Source of the DNA: Clostridiales bacterium
GTDB taxonomy: Bacteria; Bacillota; Clostridia; Oscillospirales; Oscillospiraceae
DNA length: 48,130 bases
Assembly (NCBI GenBank): GCA_022787565.1
Contig: JALFVN010000052.1
Coordinates: forward strand, 1 to 48,130
Reading direction: 5' to 3'
Within the stretch, counting starts at the first letter, position 1. Each line of letters begins with the position of its first letter. A program made the position numbers and the translations under genes. Shown in pieces: positions 42,187-48,130 of the stretch. A model generated the notes under the pieces. The model was not told the DNA's origin and searched no databases. It saw nothing but the letters and a program-made list of their open reading frames with translations.

Positions 42187-42468
42187 GCTCGGGAGAGCGT
42201 TTGAATGGCATTCAAGAGGTCAGAAGTTTGAGCCTCCTTATCTCCTATGAAAAGCTCACCAAGTATTTTTTATATAGCTTGCTCTCAATATGGAGCCGTT
42301 TTTTTAACGGACACTTCTCCTAGATAAAAATCAAAATTTCAAATTACAGAGGCGATTCTGCTGCTTTCACTATCAGGGTCATTCCGTGAGGAATGGCCCT
42401 TTTTCCTTTTAGAGAGCGCTTTGCTGTGAAATAGGTTTCACGGTGAAACGCATTTTTTATTGCCCATT
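42187..42468 (+). repeat. Direct repeat of the tRNA-Ala 3' half and its flank
   Basis: 42191-42223 matches the tRNA (36727-36759) with a single change over 33 bases, and the match continues, weaker, through the acceptor end to 42245. The T-arm is diverged and CCA is lost (TATG instead), so it is not a tRNA gene. The following sequence parallels 36786-37014: AAAAGCTCAC, ATATAGCTTGCT, GGACACTTCT, the CATTCCGTGAGGAATGG hairpin and the GTTTCACxGTGAxACGCATTTT stretch. It marks a junction between the island and the DNA to its right. Confidence 0.85.
42375..42400 (+). terminator. Hairpin in the second repeat copy
   Basis: An 11-bp stem AGGGTCATTCC / GGAATGGCCCT with loop GTGA and one G-U, followed by TTTTT. 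It is homologous to the tRNA terminator at 36936-36961 and could stop transcription leaving the four-gene operon. Confidence 0.75.
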
Positions 42469-42483
42469 TTACCGTGAGAGGAG

Positions 42484-42759
42484 GTGATACAAATATATTT
42501 TACGAAAAAAGAACACAGGGCGTTTGAGCGGCTGATGAAGGGCAAGCCGGGGTTTGACCATTATGACAGCAAGGTTCCTGGGGCGGATGAGGACTGCCGG
42601 ACCTGCCGGTCATACCGGCCCGGATGGAAGGACCGCTTCTGTGAATATCAGGAGTGCCCCTTTGCGCCCGGACGCAGTACCGCGAGAGCGAGCCCTGAAG
42701 GACGCGAGACGAAGGAAAACAAACAATCCCCGGTAAAACAAAAGAAGGAGGTCAAATGA
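42484..42759 (+). CDS. Small Cys-rich protein of ICE type
   Basis: A protein of about 88-91 residues. The N-terminus (YFTKKEHRAFERLMKG) resembles short proteins found at the start of clostridial conjugative elements. The middle has a possible zinc or Fe-S site: C-R-T-C, C-E-Y-Q-E-C with spacing C-x2-C-x12-C-x5-C (about residues 37-58). The tail is basic. The start is uncertain: a perfect AGGAGGTGA (42480-42488) overlaps the GTG at 42484, so initiation may be at a non-standard ATA codon (42493) 4 bp downstream. The stop overlaps the next start (ATGA). Function unknown; the Cys set suggests nucleic-acid or metal binding. Confidence 0.65.
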   Translation: MIQIYFTKKEHRAFERLMKGKPGFDHYDSKVPGADEDCRTCRSYRPGWKDRFCEYQECPFAPGRSTARASPEGRETKENKQSPVKQKKEVK

Positions 42760-44360
42760 CAACGCATAAAACCTGTGGACGCAGGCGGCTGACGGTGCTG
42801 CTCTGCGTTCTTTTGCTGTTCTGTACCGCGCTTGCGCCGCCCGCCTTTGCCGCGGGCGTTACCGTCTCTACCAAGTCGTCCACAGCATACTTTCAGACCT
42901 ACGCGAGCACCAGCACCTGGGTAGATATCGGCACACCCCAGCATGTGATCAATGAGACGGGAAAGGTGGCCTACTGTCTGCAAACATCATTGAACAGCCC
43001 CAGCAACTCCGGCTATTCCTCCGCAAACTGGAGCGACTTCTATGACCAGACCACCTTGACCGGCCTGCGCGCCATTCTGGAACACGGCTACCCGGCCTCA
43101 AACGGCGGCTTTACCGACAATCAGGCCCGTTATGCCACCGCCAACGCCATCCGCTTCTGGCTTGCCGAGAGAGGCTGTGAGGGGGTTCCCTCATGGATGA
43201 ATTACTCCGCCTACAGCTATATCTTCCGGGCAAAATCCGGCTATGAGGATCTGTTCAACTGGTGTATCGCCCTGCTTACCCTTGCCCGGAATCAGACCGT
43301 CTATACCCACAGCCTGTCTCTTTCCAGCTCCACAGTCACACTGACCCAGAACGGAGACACATTCACCGGCTCAGTCAATGTCTACCTGAACAACTGCAAC
43401 GGCGGCTTTGAGGTCAGCGGCAGCATCCCCAGCGGAATGAACGTACAGAAAAGCGGCAGCACAATCACGATCTCCGCGCCCCTGTCCCTTGCGGGGAAAA
43501 GCTATGAGTTCACCGTGAAGGGACTGGACAACCGCAGCGAGGCAAGTCTCTTGTTCTTCTCTCCGGACAATGCCAACGAACAGCGCGTTGTGGCCTATAC
43601 GCTGGACATCAACAGCGAGGTGACCTCCGCAAAGTTCAAGGTCGTTATCCCGGAGGCCGAAAATCCCACCGGCAGCCTGTCCATCCTGAAAATCGACGCG
43701 GATACCGGAGAGCCGCTGCAGGGCGTCAGCTTCCTCCTGTTTAATGAGGCAGGCTCCAATATCGCCTTCGGCAAAACCGACGCGGACGGGCGCATCTCTT
43801 TCAACGATCTGGCTCTTGGCAGCTACAGTTATCAGGAGAGCAGCGCCCTGCCTGGCTATGTGCTGGAGGACAGTATGCACCCCTTCACCCTGACGGAAAA
43901 CGGGCAGGTCGTTGCTGTGACACACCAGAACAAAAAACGCACGGCCTCCATACAGGTGAAGAAGCAGGACGCTTACGGAGATCCCCTCGCCGGTGCAGTC
44001 TTTGAACTGGAGGCATCCACCGACGGCGGAAACAGCTATACCGTTATCGGGACCTATGAGACCGGCGCAGACGGACTTGCCAAGTTCTCCGAACTACAGC
44101 CGGGAGATACGATCTACCGCCTGACGGAAATTCAGGCCCCGCCCGGCCATAGCTTGCAGGCCGGGACGATCTTTAGCGGAATATTGCCGGAAAACGGTGA
44201 ATACGACCTGAGCTTCACCGTCTGTGACTGCGCCATCCCGGCTCTGCCCTTTACCGGCAGCCGCTTCAATTTCACACCCTTTATTCCGCTCATGCTCTGC
44301 ATGGGCTTTTTTGTTACCCAAAATCTGAAAAGGAGAAAACAACATGAAGAAAATCCATAG
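42756..44360 (+). CDS. LPFTG-anchored adhesin with thioester-like and CnaB domains
   Basis: A 534-residue surface protein. Residues 1-33 are a signal peptide (cleavage near AFA-AG). A thioester-domain-like region (about 40-190) has the Y-C-L-Q cysteine (Cys74), but at the place where the family has a T-Q pair the text reads Y-A-T-A-N-A-I-R-F-W, so the isopeptide-type thioester may not form. A beta-sandwich region follows, then two CnaB/SpaA repeats (about 306-393 and 397-500) and the sortase signal L-P-F-T-G at 497-501, a membrane helix and a KRRK tail. It is probably the tip or adhesive subunit of a pilus. ATG at 42756 follows AAGGAGG and overlaps the previous stop. Confidence 0.85.
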   Translation: MTTHKTCGRRRLTVLLCVLLLFCTALAPPAFAAGVTVSTKSSTAYFQTYASTSTWVDIGTPQHVINETGKVAYCLQTSLNSPSNSGYSSANWSDFYDQTTLTGLRAILEHGYPASNGGFTDNQARYATANAIRFWLAERGCEGVPSWMNYSAYSYIFRAKSGYEDLFNWCIALLTLARNQTVYTHSLSLSSSTVTLTQNGDTFTGSVNVYLNNCNGGFEVSGSIPSGMNVQKSGSTITISAPLSLAGKSYEFTVKGLDNRSEASLLFFSPDNANEQRVVAYTLDINSEVTSAKFKVVIPEAENPTGSLSILKIDADTGEPLQGVSFLLFNEAGSNIAFGKTDADGRISFNDLALGSYSYQESSALPGYVLEDSMHPFTLTENGQVVAVTHQNKKRTASIQVKKQDAYGDPLAGAVFELEASTDGGNSYTVIGTYETGADGLAKFSELQPGDTIYRLTEIQAPPGHSLQAGTIFSGILPENGEYDLSFTVCDCAIPALPFTGSRFNFTPFIPLMLCMGFFVTQNLKRRKQHEENP

Positions 44361-46206
44361 AGCCTTAGCCCTCATCATGGCTATCGCGGTCATCTGCTGC
44401 CTGCCCATACAGGCCAGCGCGGCAAATGAAGCCGCAGCGGTTATCGACTACAGCAAAACCGCCGCTCTTTCCCTGTATAAATACGATCTGACCAGCGCGG
44501 AGGCAGACGGTGCCTGGGACACCGATGCCTATGTTTCCACCGGGATATACGACCAGAGCGTAAACGACGCCATGAGCAGCTACGCGGTTCAGGGCGTGGA
44601 GTTTATGTTCCTTCGCGTTGCGGATATCAGCCTGTATAACGGCGACGAAAACGGCGGGCATAAGGTCATTACACTGTACGGCTTTACAGACACCACATTT
44701 CTCACTGCAATCGGACTTGGTACTGCCGACGCTCATCATGCGGAAAATGGTGTCTCCTACTTTACTTCCGACGCGCTGAATACCGCTCTTGCTGCGGCCC
44801 TCAGCAACAATGCAACCAGCGTGAAAAACAGCCTTGAAAGCTTTGCAAAGTCCAGCGGAACCGCAATGCCCGTCACCGATGAGTACGGCCACAGCCAGGT
44901 CTCCGGCCTTGCACTGGGTCTGTACCTGGTGGTGGAGACAAGAGTGCCCGAGAACATCACCTCTACCTGCAATCCCTTCCTTGTCTCTCTGCCCATGACC
45001 ACCATTGACGGAAATGCCTGGAACTATGATGTGACCGTATACCCCAAGAACAGAAGCGGTATGCCCACACTGGAAAAGACCGTCCGTGAAGCCAAAGCCG
45101 ACACCGGCAAGAACAACGGTCTCACCAATGACATCACCGACGGTTATGCCGCCAGCGCCAGCGCTTCCGCTGGGGATGTGGTGGACTACCAGATCATCTC
45201 CACGCTGCCCACCATTACCTCTCAGGCGTCTTTTCTGAACCAGTATACCTTTGTGGATCAGCTGTCCAAAGGCATCACCTACAACAAGAATGATGTAAAG
45301 ATCGAGTTCTTCGAGGACGCAGCCTGCACGGAGCCGATGGCAGCATGGGATGAAGCCTGCGGGAAATTTGCGGTCAGCTATTCCGAACTGTCCACGGGAC
45401 AGAAGATGACCATCGCCATGACGGAGACAGGGCTTGCGGAGATCAACGACAGTGAAGCAGTCTATGGCACTGACAGCCTGAACCGGGGGTATTCCGACTG
45501 CACCCTGCGCATCACCTATTCCTGCACCCTCAATTCTGACGCCAAACTGGTATACGGCGACAGCGGCAACCCCAACGCCGTAACCCTCACCTGGAGCCGC
45601 ACCAACATTGAGTATACCGACACCCTTTACAGCGACGCCCATGTTTACAGCTACGGGATCGACATGACCAAGAAGTTCTCTGACGGCGCGGGGAGCTTTG
45701 AAAACGTCAAGTTCATTCTCCGCAACGACACTGACGGCTACCATGTGACCGCAAAGCTGCTTGACGGCGTCTACTATGTGACCGGACATGCGGCGGCTGA
45801 GAGCCAGGCCACAGTGTTTGTCCCCGGTTCGGACGGCAAGGTCATCCTGCGGGGCCTTGAGGATGATACCTACGTCGCCACAGAGCTGGAGACGGACGAG
45901 GGCTATAACCTGCTCAAGAGCAGCATCACCGTGGTGATCTCCGCCGTTGAGGGCGAAGCCTGCCCCGACTGCCACCGGCCTTTGCTCACCGCCTCTGCCA
46001 CGGTCAACGACAAAGCAGTGGAGATGAAGGAGGATAACGGCTCTGTTCACGCGGCAGTACCCTTTACCGTCATCAATACCAAGGGCTTTGAGCTGCCCAA
46101 GACCGGCTCCTACGGGACCTGGATGTTTACCGTCTGCGGCGTTCTTGCCATGGGCGCGGCGGCATTTATCCTCTTTAAGCTCAGCCGGAAGAAAAAGTCC
46201 ATGTAA
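44344..46206 (+). CDS. Major pilin (SpaA-type backbone, isopeptide-forming)
   Basis: A 620-residue precursor. It has a signal peptide (1-27), an N-terminal D1-like domain, and the pilin motif Y-P-K-N at 233-236, whose Lys235 is the nucleophile joined to the next subunit by the pilus sortase. A long D2 domain (about 245-450) and a CnaB-like C-terminal domain with an E-box (A-T-E-L-E-T near 512-517) follow. The anchor is L-P-K-T-G at 584-588, a membrane helix and a basic tail. These make it the polymerised shaft subunit of a sortase-assembled pilus. The start overlaps the adhesin gene by 17 bp, so the two are coupled. Confidence 0.88.
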   Translation: MKKIHRALALIMAIAVICCLPIQASAANEAAAVIDYSKTAALSLYKYDLTSAEADGAWDTDAYVSTGIYDQSVNDAMSSYAVQGVEFMFLRVADISLYNGDENGGHKVITLYGFTDTTFLTAIGLGTADAHHAENGVSYFTSDALNTALAAALSNNATSVKNSLESFAKSSGTAMPVTDEYGHSQVSGLALGLYLVVETRVPENITSTCNPFLVSLPMTTIDGNAWNYDVTVYPKNRSGMPTLEKTVREAKADTGKNNGLTNDITDGYAASASASAGDVVDYQIISTLPTITSQASFLNQYTFVDQLSKGITYNKNDVKIEFFEDAACTEPMAAWDEACGKFAVSYSELSTGQKMTIAMTETGLAEINDSEAVYGTDSLNRGYSDCTLRITYSCTLNSDAKLVYGDSGNPNAVTLTWSRTNIEYTDTLYSDAHVYSYGIDMTKKFSDGAGSFENVKFILRNDTDGYHVTAKLLDGVYYVTGHAAAESQATVFVPGSDGKVILRGLEDDTYVATELETDEGYNLLKSSITVVISAVEGEACPDCHRPLLTASATVNDKAVEMKEDNGSVHAAVPFTVINTKGFELPKTGSYGTWMFTVCGVLAMGAAAFILFKLSRKKKSM

Positions 46207-46215
46207 ATAATTTAA

Positions 46216-46242
46216 GGGGGAGGCGAAAAGCCTCCCTCTTTT
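46216..46242 (+). terminator. Partial terminator between the pilin and sortase genes
   Basis: A 7- to 9-bp stem (GGGAGGC / GCCTCCC, G-U extended) with a GAAAA loop followed by CTTTT. It lies 10 bp after the pilin stop and 12 bp before the sortase start. It would lower sortase expression relative to pilin, as often seen in pilus loci. Confidence 0.75.
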
Positions 46243-46253
46243 GGGGTAATAAC

Positions 46254-47099
46254 ATGAAGAACAACAGAAAGGCTGTTTTGGCCGCGGTAATCCTTTTTTT
46301 CCTTGCCCTGGGGATCACAGCCTATCCCGTGGTGAGCAACTTCCTCTATGACAGGCACAGGAGTCTGGTAGAGACAGCATATTTTGAGGCCATGGAGCAG
46401 CTGGATGATAAAACCATCCGGAAAGCAAAGCGGGAGGCTGAGGAATATAACGCGCTGCTGTCCAAAGGCATAAGTGAGAGCCGCAGCGACAGTGAAATGA
46501 GCATATATAACGATATTCTGAATGTTAACGGCGATGGAGTCATGGCCTACATCGAGATACCGGCCATCGACATTAATCTGCCCATTTCCCATGGTACGGA
46601 GGCAAAAACATTGGAAAACCATGTGGGACATGTTGTCGGAAGCTCCCTTCCTGTCGGCGGAGAGAGTACACACGCGGTCATCTCCGGTCACAGCGGTATG
46701 GCAGGGCAGCGGATGTTTACCGACCTGCATGAACTGAAAGCCGGGGACATGGTTTATATCCATGTGCTGGATGAGGTGCTGGCCTATGAGGTTGACGAAG
46801 TGAACACGGTCCTGCCCGGTGATACCTCGCTGCTGGGCATAGAGCCGGGAAAAGACTGTCTTACCCTGATTACCTGTACTCCCGTCGGCGTGAACACCCA
46901 CAGGCTGCTGGTACATTGCAGCCGTGTGCCCTATGCGCAGGAAGAAGAACAGGCTGATGAGGAGGCAGTGCCGGAAACGTCCACATGGCAACGGCAATAT
47001 TTTACGGGAATCGGCTGCGGAGCGGCGGCTCTTCTGCTTGCCTTTATCTGCTACGGGCTGTTTTCAATCTGGAGGCGAAAGCATGGCAAGGGGCCTTGA
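46254..47099 (+). CDS. Class C-like sortase (pilus polymerase)
   Basis: A 281-residue sortase: N-terminal membrane helix (about 6-28), catalytic barrel (about 90-230) and a C-terminal helix (about 244-264) with basic end, a layout typical of class C pilin-polymerising enzymes. The catalytic triad is His146 (S-G-H-S-G), Cys208 in T-L-I-T-C-T-P and Arg217 (N-T-H-R-L-L). It should join Y-P-K-N lysines of the shaft pilin to the threonine of L-P-x-T-G. GGGG lies upstream of the ATG. It follows the pilin after a hairpin and overlaps the second sortase by 17 bp. Confidence 0.9.
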   Translation: MKNNRKAVLAAVILFFLALGITAYPVVSNFLYDRHRSLVETAYFEAMEQLDDKTIRKAKREAEEYNALLSKGISESRSDSEMSIYNDILNVNGDGVMAYIEIPAIDINLPISHGTEAKTLENHVGHVVGSSLPVGGESTHAVISGHSGMAGQRMFTDLHELKAGDMVYIHVLDEVLAYEVDEVNTVLPGDTSLLGIEPGKDCLTLITCTPVGVNTHRLLVHCSRVPYAQEEEQADEEAVPETSTWQRQYFTGIGCGAAALLLAFICYGLFSIWRRKHGKGP

Positions 47100-47793
47100 A
47101 ATTTGTGCGGCAGTGCTGTTGTTCTTTGCCGGATTGCTTGTTCTGCTATACCCGGTTATGAACGGCGCAAGGCTGGAGAACGCTTCGCAGGAAGCGGCGG
47201 AGAGCTTCATCGACGCCTTTGTCGTCCCGGTTGAGCGCCCGGAGGAAACGCCCAGACCCTACGGTGAGCTGTACGCCGCAATGGAGGAGTACAACGAAAG
47301 GATCAATGTGGAAAAGCAGCGCGGACTTTCTGATCCCTGGGCCTATGAGGCGGCGGGGATAGATTTGAGTTCATACGGGCTTGAAGACGGCATAATAGCG
47401 GTTTTGTCCGTCCCGGCCATGGAGCTTGAAATGCCGGTATATCTGGGCGCAAGCTATGAAAACATGGCGCTGGGAGCCGCCGTGCTGGGCCAGACCAGCT
47501 TGCCTATCGGCGGGAGCAACACCAACTGTGTCATTGCCGGGCACCGGGGCTGGAACGGTGCGGCGTATTTTCTGAACATAGACAAGCTCCGGGTGGGCGA
47601 CGAGCTGAGTATCACCAACCTTTGGGAGACGCTGGATTATACCGTGTCTGAAATACGCGTCATTGAGCCCAACGACATTGACCAGATCCTTATTCAGGAG
47701 GGCCGCGAGTTGCTGACCCTGATGAGCTGCCACCCCTATGCCAGCGGGGGCAGATACCGTTACTTAGTTTTTTGTGAAAGGAAAACGACATGA
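47083..47793 (+). CDS. Second sortase
   Basis: A 236-residue sortase with an N-terminal helix (about 5-25) and no C-terminal one. His154 (A-G-H-R-G), Cys216 (L-T-L-M-S-C-H-P) and Arg226 (GGRYRYL) form the triad. The pattern M-S-C-H-P differs from the class C T-C-T-P, so it may be the housekeeping-type enzyme that anchors the finished pilus or the adhesin to peptidoglycan. ATG at 47083 has GGAGG eight bases upstream; the open frame extends further upstream without a ribosome site. It overlaps the first sortase by 17 bp and the next gene by 4 bp. Confidence 0.88.
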   Translation: MARGLEICAAVLLFFAGLLVLLYPVMNGARLENASQEAAESFIDAFVVPVERPEETPRPYGELYAAMEEYNERINVEKQRGLSDPWAYEAAGIDLSSYGLEDGIIAVLSVPAMELEMPVYLGASYENMALGAAVLGQTSLPIGGSNTNCVIAGHRGWNGAAYFLNIDKLRVGDELSITNLWETLDYTVSEIRVIEPNDIDQILIQEGRELLTLMSCHPYASGGRYRYLVFCERKTT

Positions 47794-48130
47794 ACTACAA
47801 CTATTTCTATGGCTCTCAGGCCGAAAGCTATTCTTTTATCCGCGTCCCCCGCCTGCTTATGACGGGCGAGGAGTTTAAGGGGCTGTCCACGGACGCAAAG
47901 CTGCTCTATGCGCTGCTGCTTGACCGCATGGGCCTGTCCATGCGAAACGGCTGGCTGGATGAGGAGGGCCGGGTATATATCTATTACACCGTCGATGAAA
48001 TCCAGGAGGACCTGAACTGCGGTCACGGCAAAGCCTGTAAGCTGCTGGCGGAGTTGGATACGGTCAAAGGGATCGGCCTGATCGAGCGGAAAAAGCAGGG
48101 GCAGGGTAAGCCCACCAAAATCTATGTCAA
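47790..48130 (+). CDS. RepA-N-like replication initiator, N-terminal part
   Basis: The first 113 residues of a protein cut by the window edge. The visible part is a winged-helix N-terminus (SFIRVPRLLM; STDAKLLYALLLDRM; VYIYYTVDEIQEDLN) typical of RepA-N replication initiators on Firmicutes plasmids and ICEs. Such proteins start replication of the excised circle. ATG overlaps the sortase stop (ATGA), and the gene follows directly, which is an unusual coupling of surface-protein and replication genes. Confidence 0.8.
   Translation, partial: MNYNYFYGSQAESYSFIRVPRLLMTGEEFKGLSTDAKLLYALLLDRMGLSMRNGWLDEEGRVYIYYTVDEIQEDLNCGHGKACKLLAELDTVKGIGLIERKKQGQGKPTKIYV

Larger units (their letters stand above)
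36786..42245. mobile_element. AT-rich att-flanked island (CIME-like)
   Basis: DNA between the intact tRNA-Ala and a decayed second copy of its 3' half. Base composition is clearly more AT-rich than the GC-rich genes on either side. About 220 bp of sequence after the tRNA end is also repeated after the second copy (36786-37014 versus 42246-42468), including the terminator hairpin. It carries a four-gene overlapping operon and no integrase, relaxase or replication gene. This fits a cis-mobilisable element: cargo bounded by attachment sites and moved by a neighbouring ICE. The inference rests on layout only. Confidence 0.6.
42246..48130 (+). mobile_element. Left part of a probable integrative conjugative element
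   Basis: From 42484 onward composition returns to GC-rich and the gene content is that of clostridial ICE left arms: a small Cys-rich protein, sortase-dependent surface proteins with sortases, and a RepA-N-like replication initiator at the window edge. All genes run away from the att-like repeat at 42187-42245. Conjugation genes and an integrase would be expected beyond the right edge; none are inside the window, so ICE status is inferred. Confidence 0.55.

Noticed and set aside
36786-42245. Integrase or transposase on the AT-rich island
   Set aside because: All four genes are accounted for; none shows a tyrosine or serine recombinase or DDE pattern.
44365-46050. Open minus-strand frame of about 560 codons opposite the pilin
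   Set aside because: The pilin has a signal peptide, YPKN, E-box and LPKTG; the opposite frame has none.

Overview
The window looks like a chromosomal segment of an anaerobic, butyrate-type Clostridia member, probably Oscillospiraceae-like (Flavonifractor/Intestinimonas/Lawsonibacter-type; this is inference from gene content). Supporting signs are a six-gene Rnf operon, a multidomain flavodiiron protein with two rubredoxin domains, a thiolase with an AtoDA-type CoA transferase, an old-yellow-enzyme/2,4-dienoyl-CoA reductase-like flavoenzyme with an Fe-S site, GC-rich coding sequence with strong AGGAGG ribosome sites, and sigma-A-type promoters.

Layout. 1-7.6 kb: housekeeping and accessory genes (glutaredoxin, membrane-anchored alpha/beta hydrolase, MarR regulator, Nudix hydrolase, acyl-ACP thioesterase, SLC13/ArsB-type permease, a two-copy YcxB-like membrane protein), plus a 256-bp palindromic element at 6012-6267 made of six hairpins inside imperfect terminal inverted repeats. 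7.6-27.9 kb: a large catabolic region. It has class I fumarase subunits, a tripartite tricarboxylate transporter (TctCBA), an acetyl-CoA hydrolase/transferase-type CoA transferase, an AspT/YidE-type transporter, an HpaI-type aldolase, a cupin, two DUF6282-like metal-dependent-hydrolase-like proteins, thiolase, CoA transferase A/B, an enoate-reductase-like flavoenzyme, a D-2-hydroxyacid dehydrogenase, a MATE exporter and two paralogous LysR regulators. A GATAT/ATATC inverted motif recurs at three of its transcription starts, so the region may be one regulon. The substrate is not evident; the logic is import of a carboxylate, reduction or hydration and aldol cleavage, then CoA-dependent conversion to acetate/butyrate-type products. 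27.9-36.4 kb: energy conservation and oxygen/NO defence (rnfCDGEAB; flavodiiron protein divergent from a Cys-rich Crp/Fnr regulator).

36.4-42.5 kb: an intact tRNA-Ala(GGC) gene at 36710-36785 is preceded by a truncated 5' copy and followed, 5.4 kb downstream, by a decayed 3' copy plus about 220 bp of repeated tRNA flank. These repeats bracket an AT-rich island with four overlapping genes: a D12-class adenine methyltransferase, a metallophosphoesterase (split by a frameshift here), an ORC/CDC6-like AAA ATPase and a 320-residue protein I do not recognise. This tightly overlapping operon on an att-flanked island without an integrase is the best candidate in the window for an undescribed, probably defence-related, system. 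42.5-48.1 kb: GC-rich left end of what looks like an integrative conjugative element: a small Cys-rich protein, an LPFTG adhesin, an LPKTG pilin with a YPKN motif, two sortases and the start of a RepA-N-like replication initiator, all in one overlapping series.

Coordinates of starts were chosen from ribosome-binding sites where possible. All family assignments come from reading motifs by eye; no searches were run.
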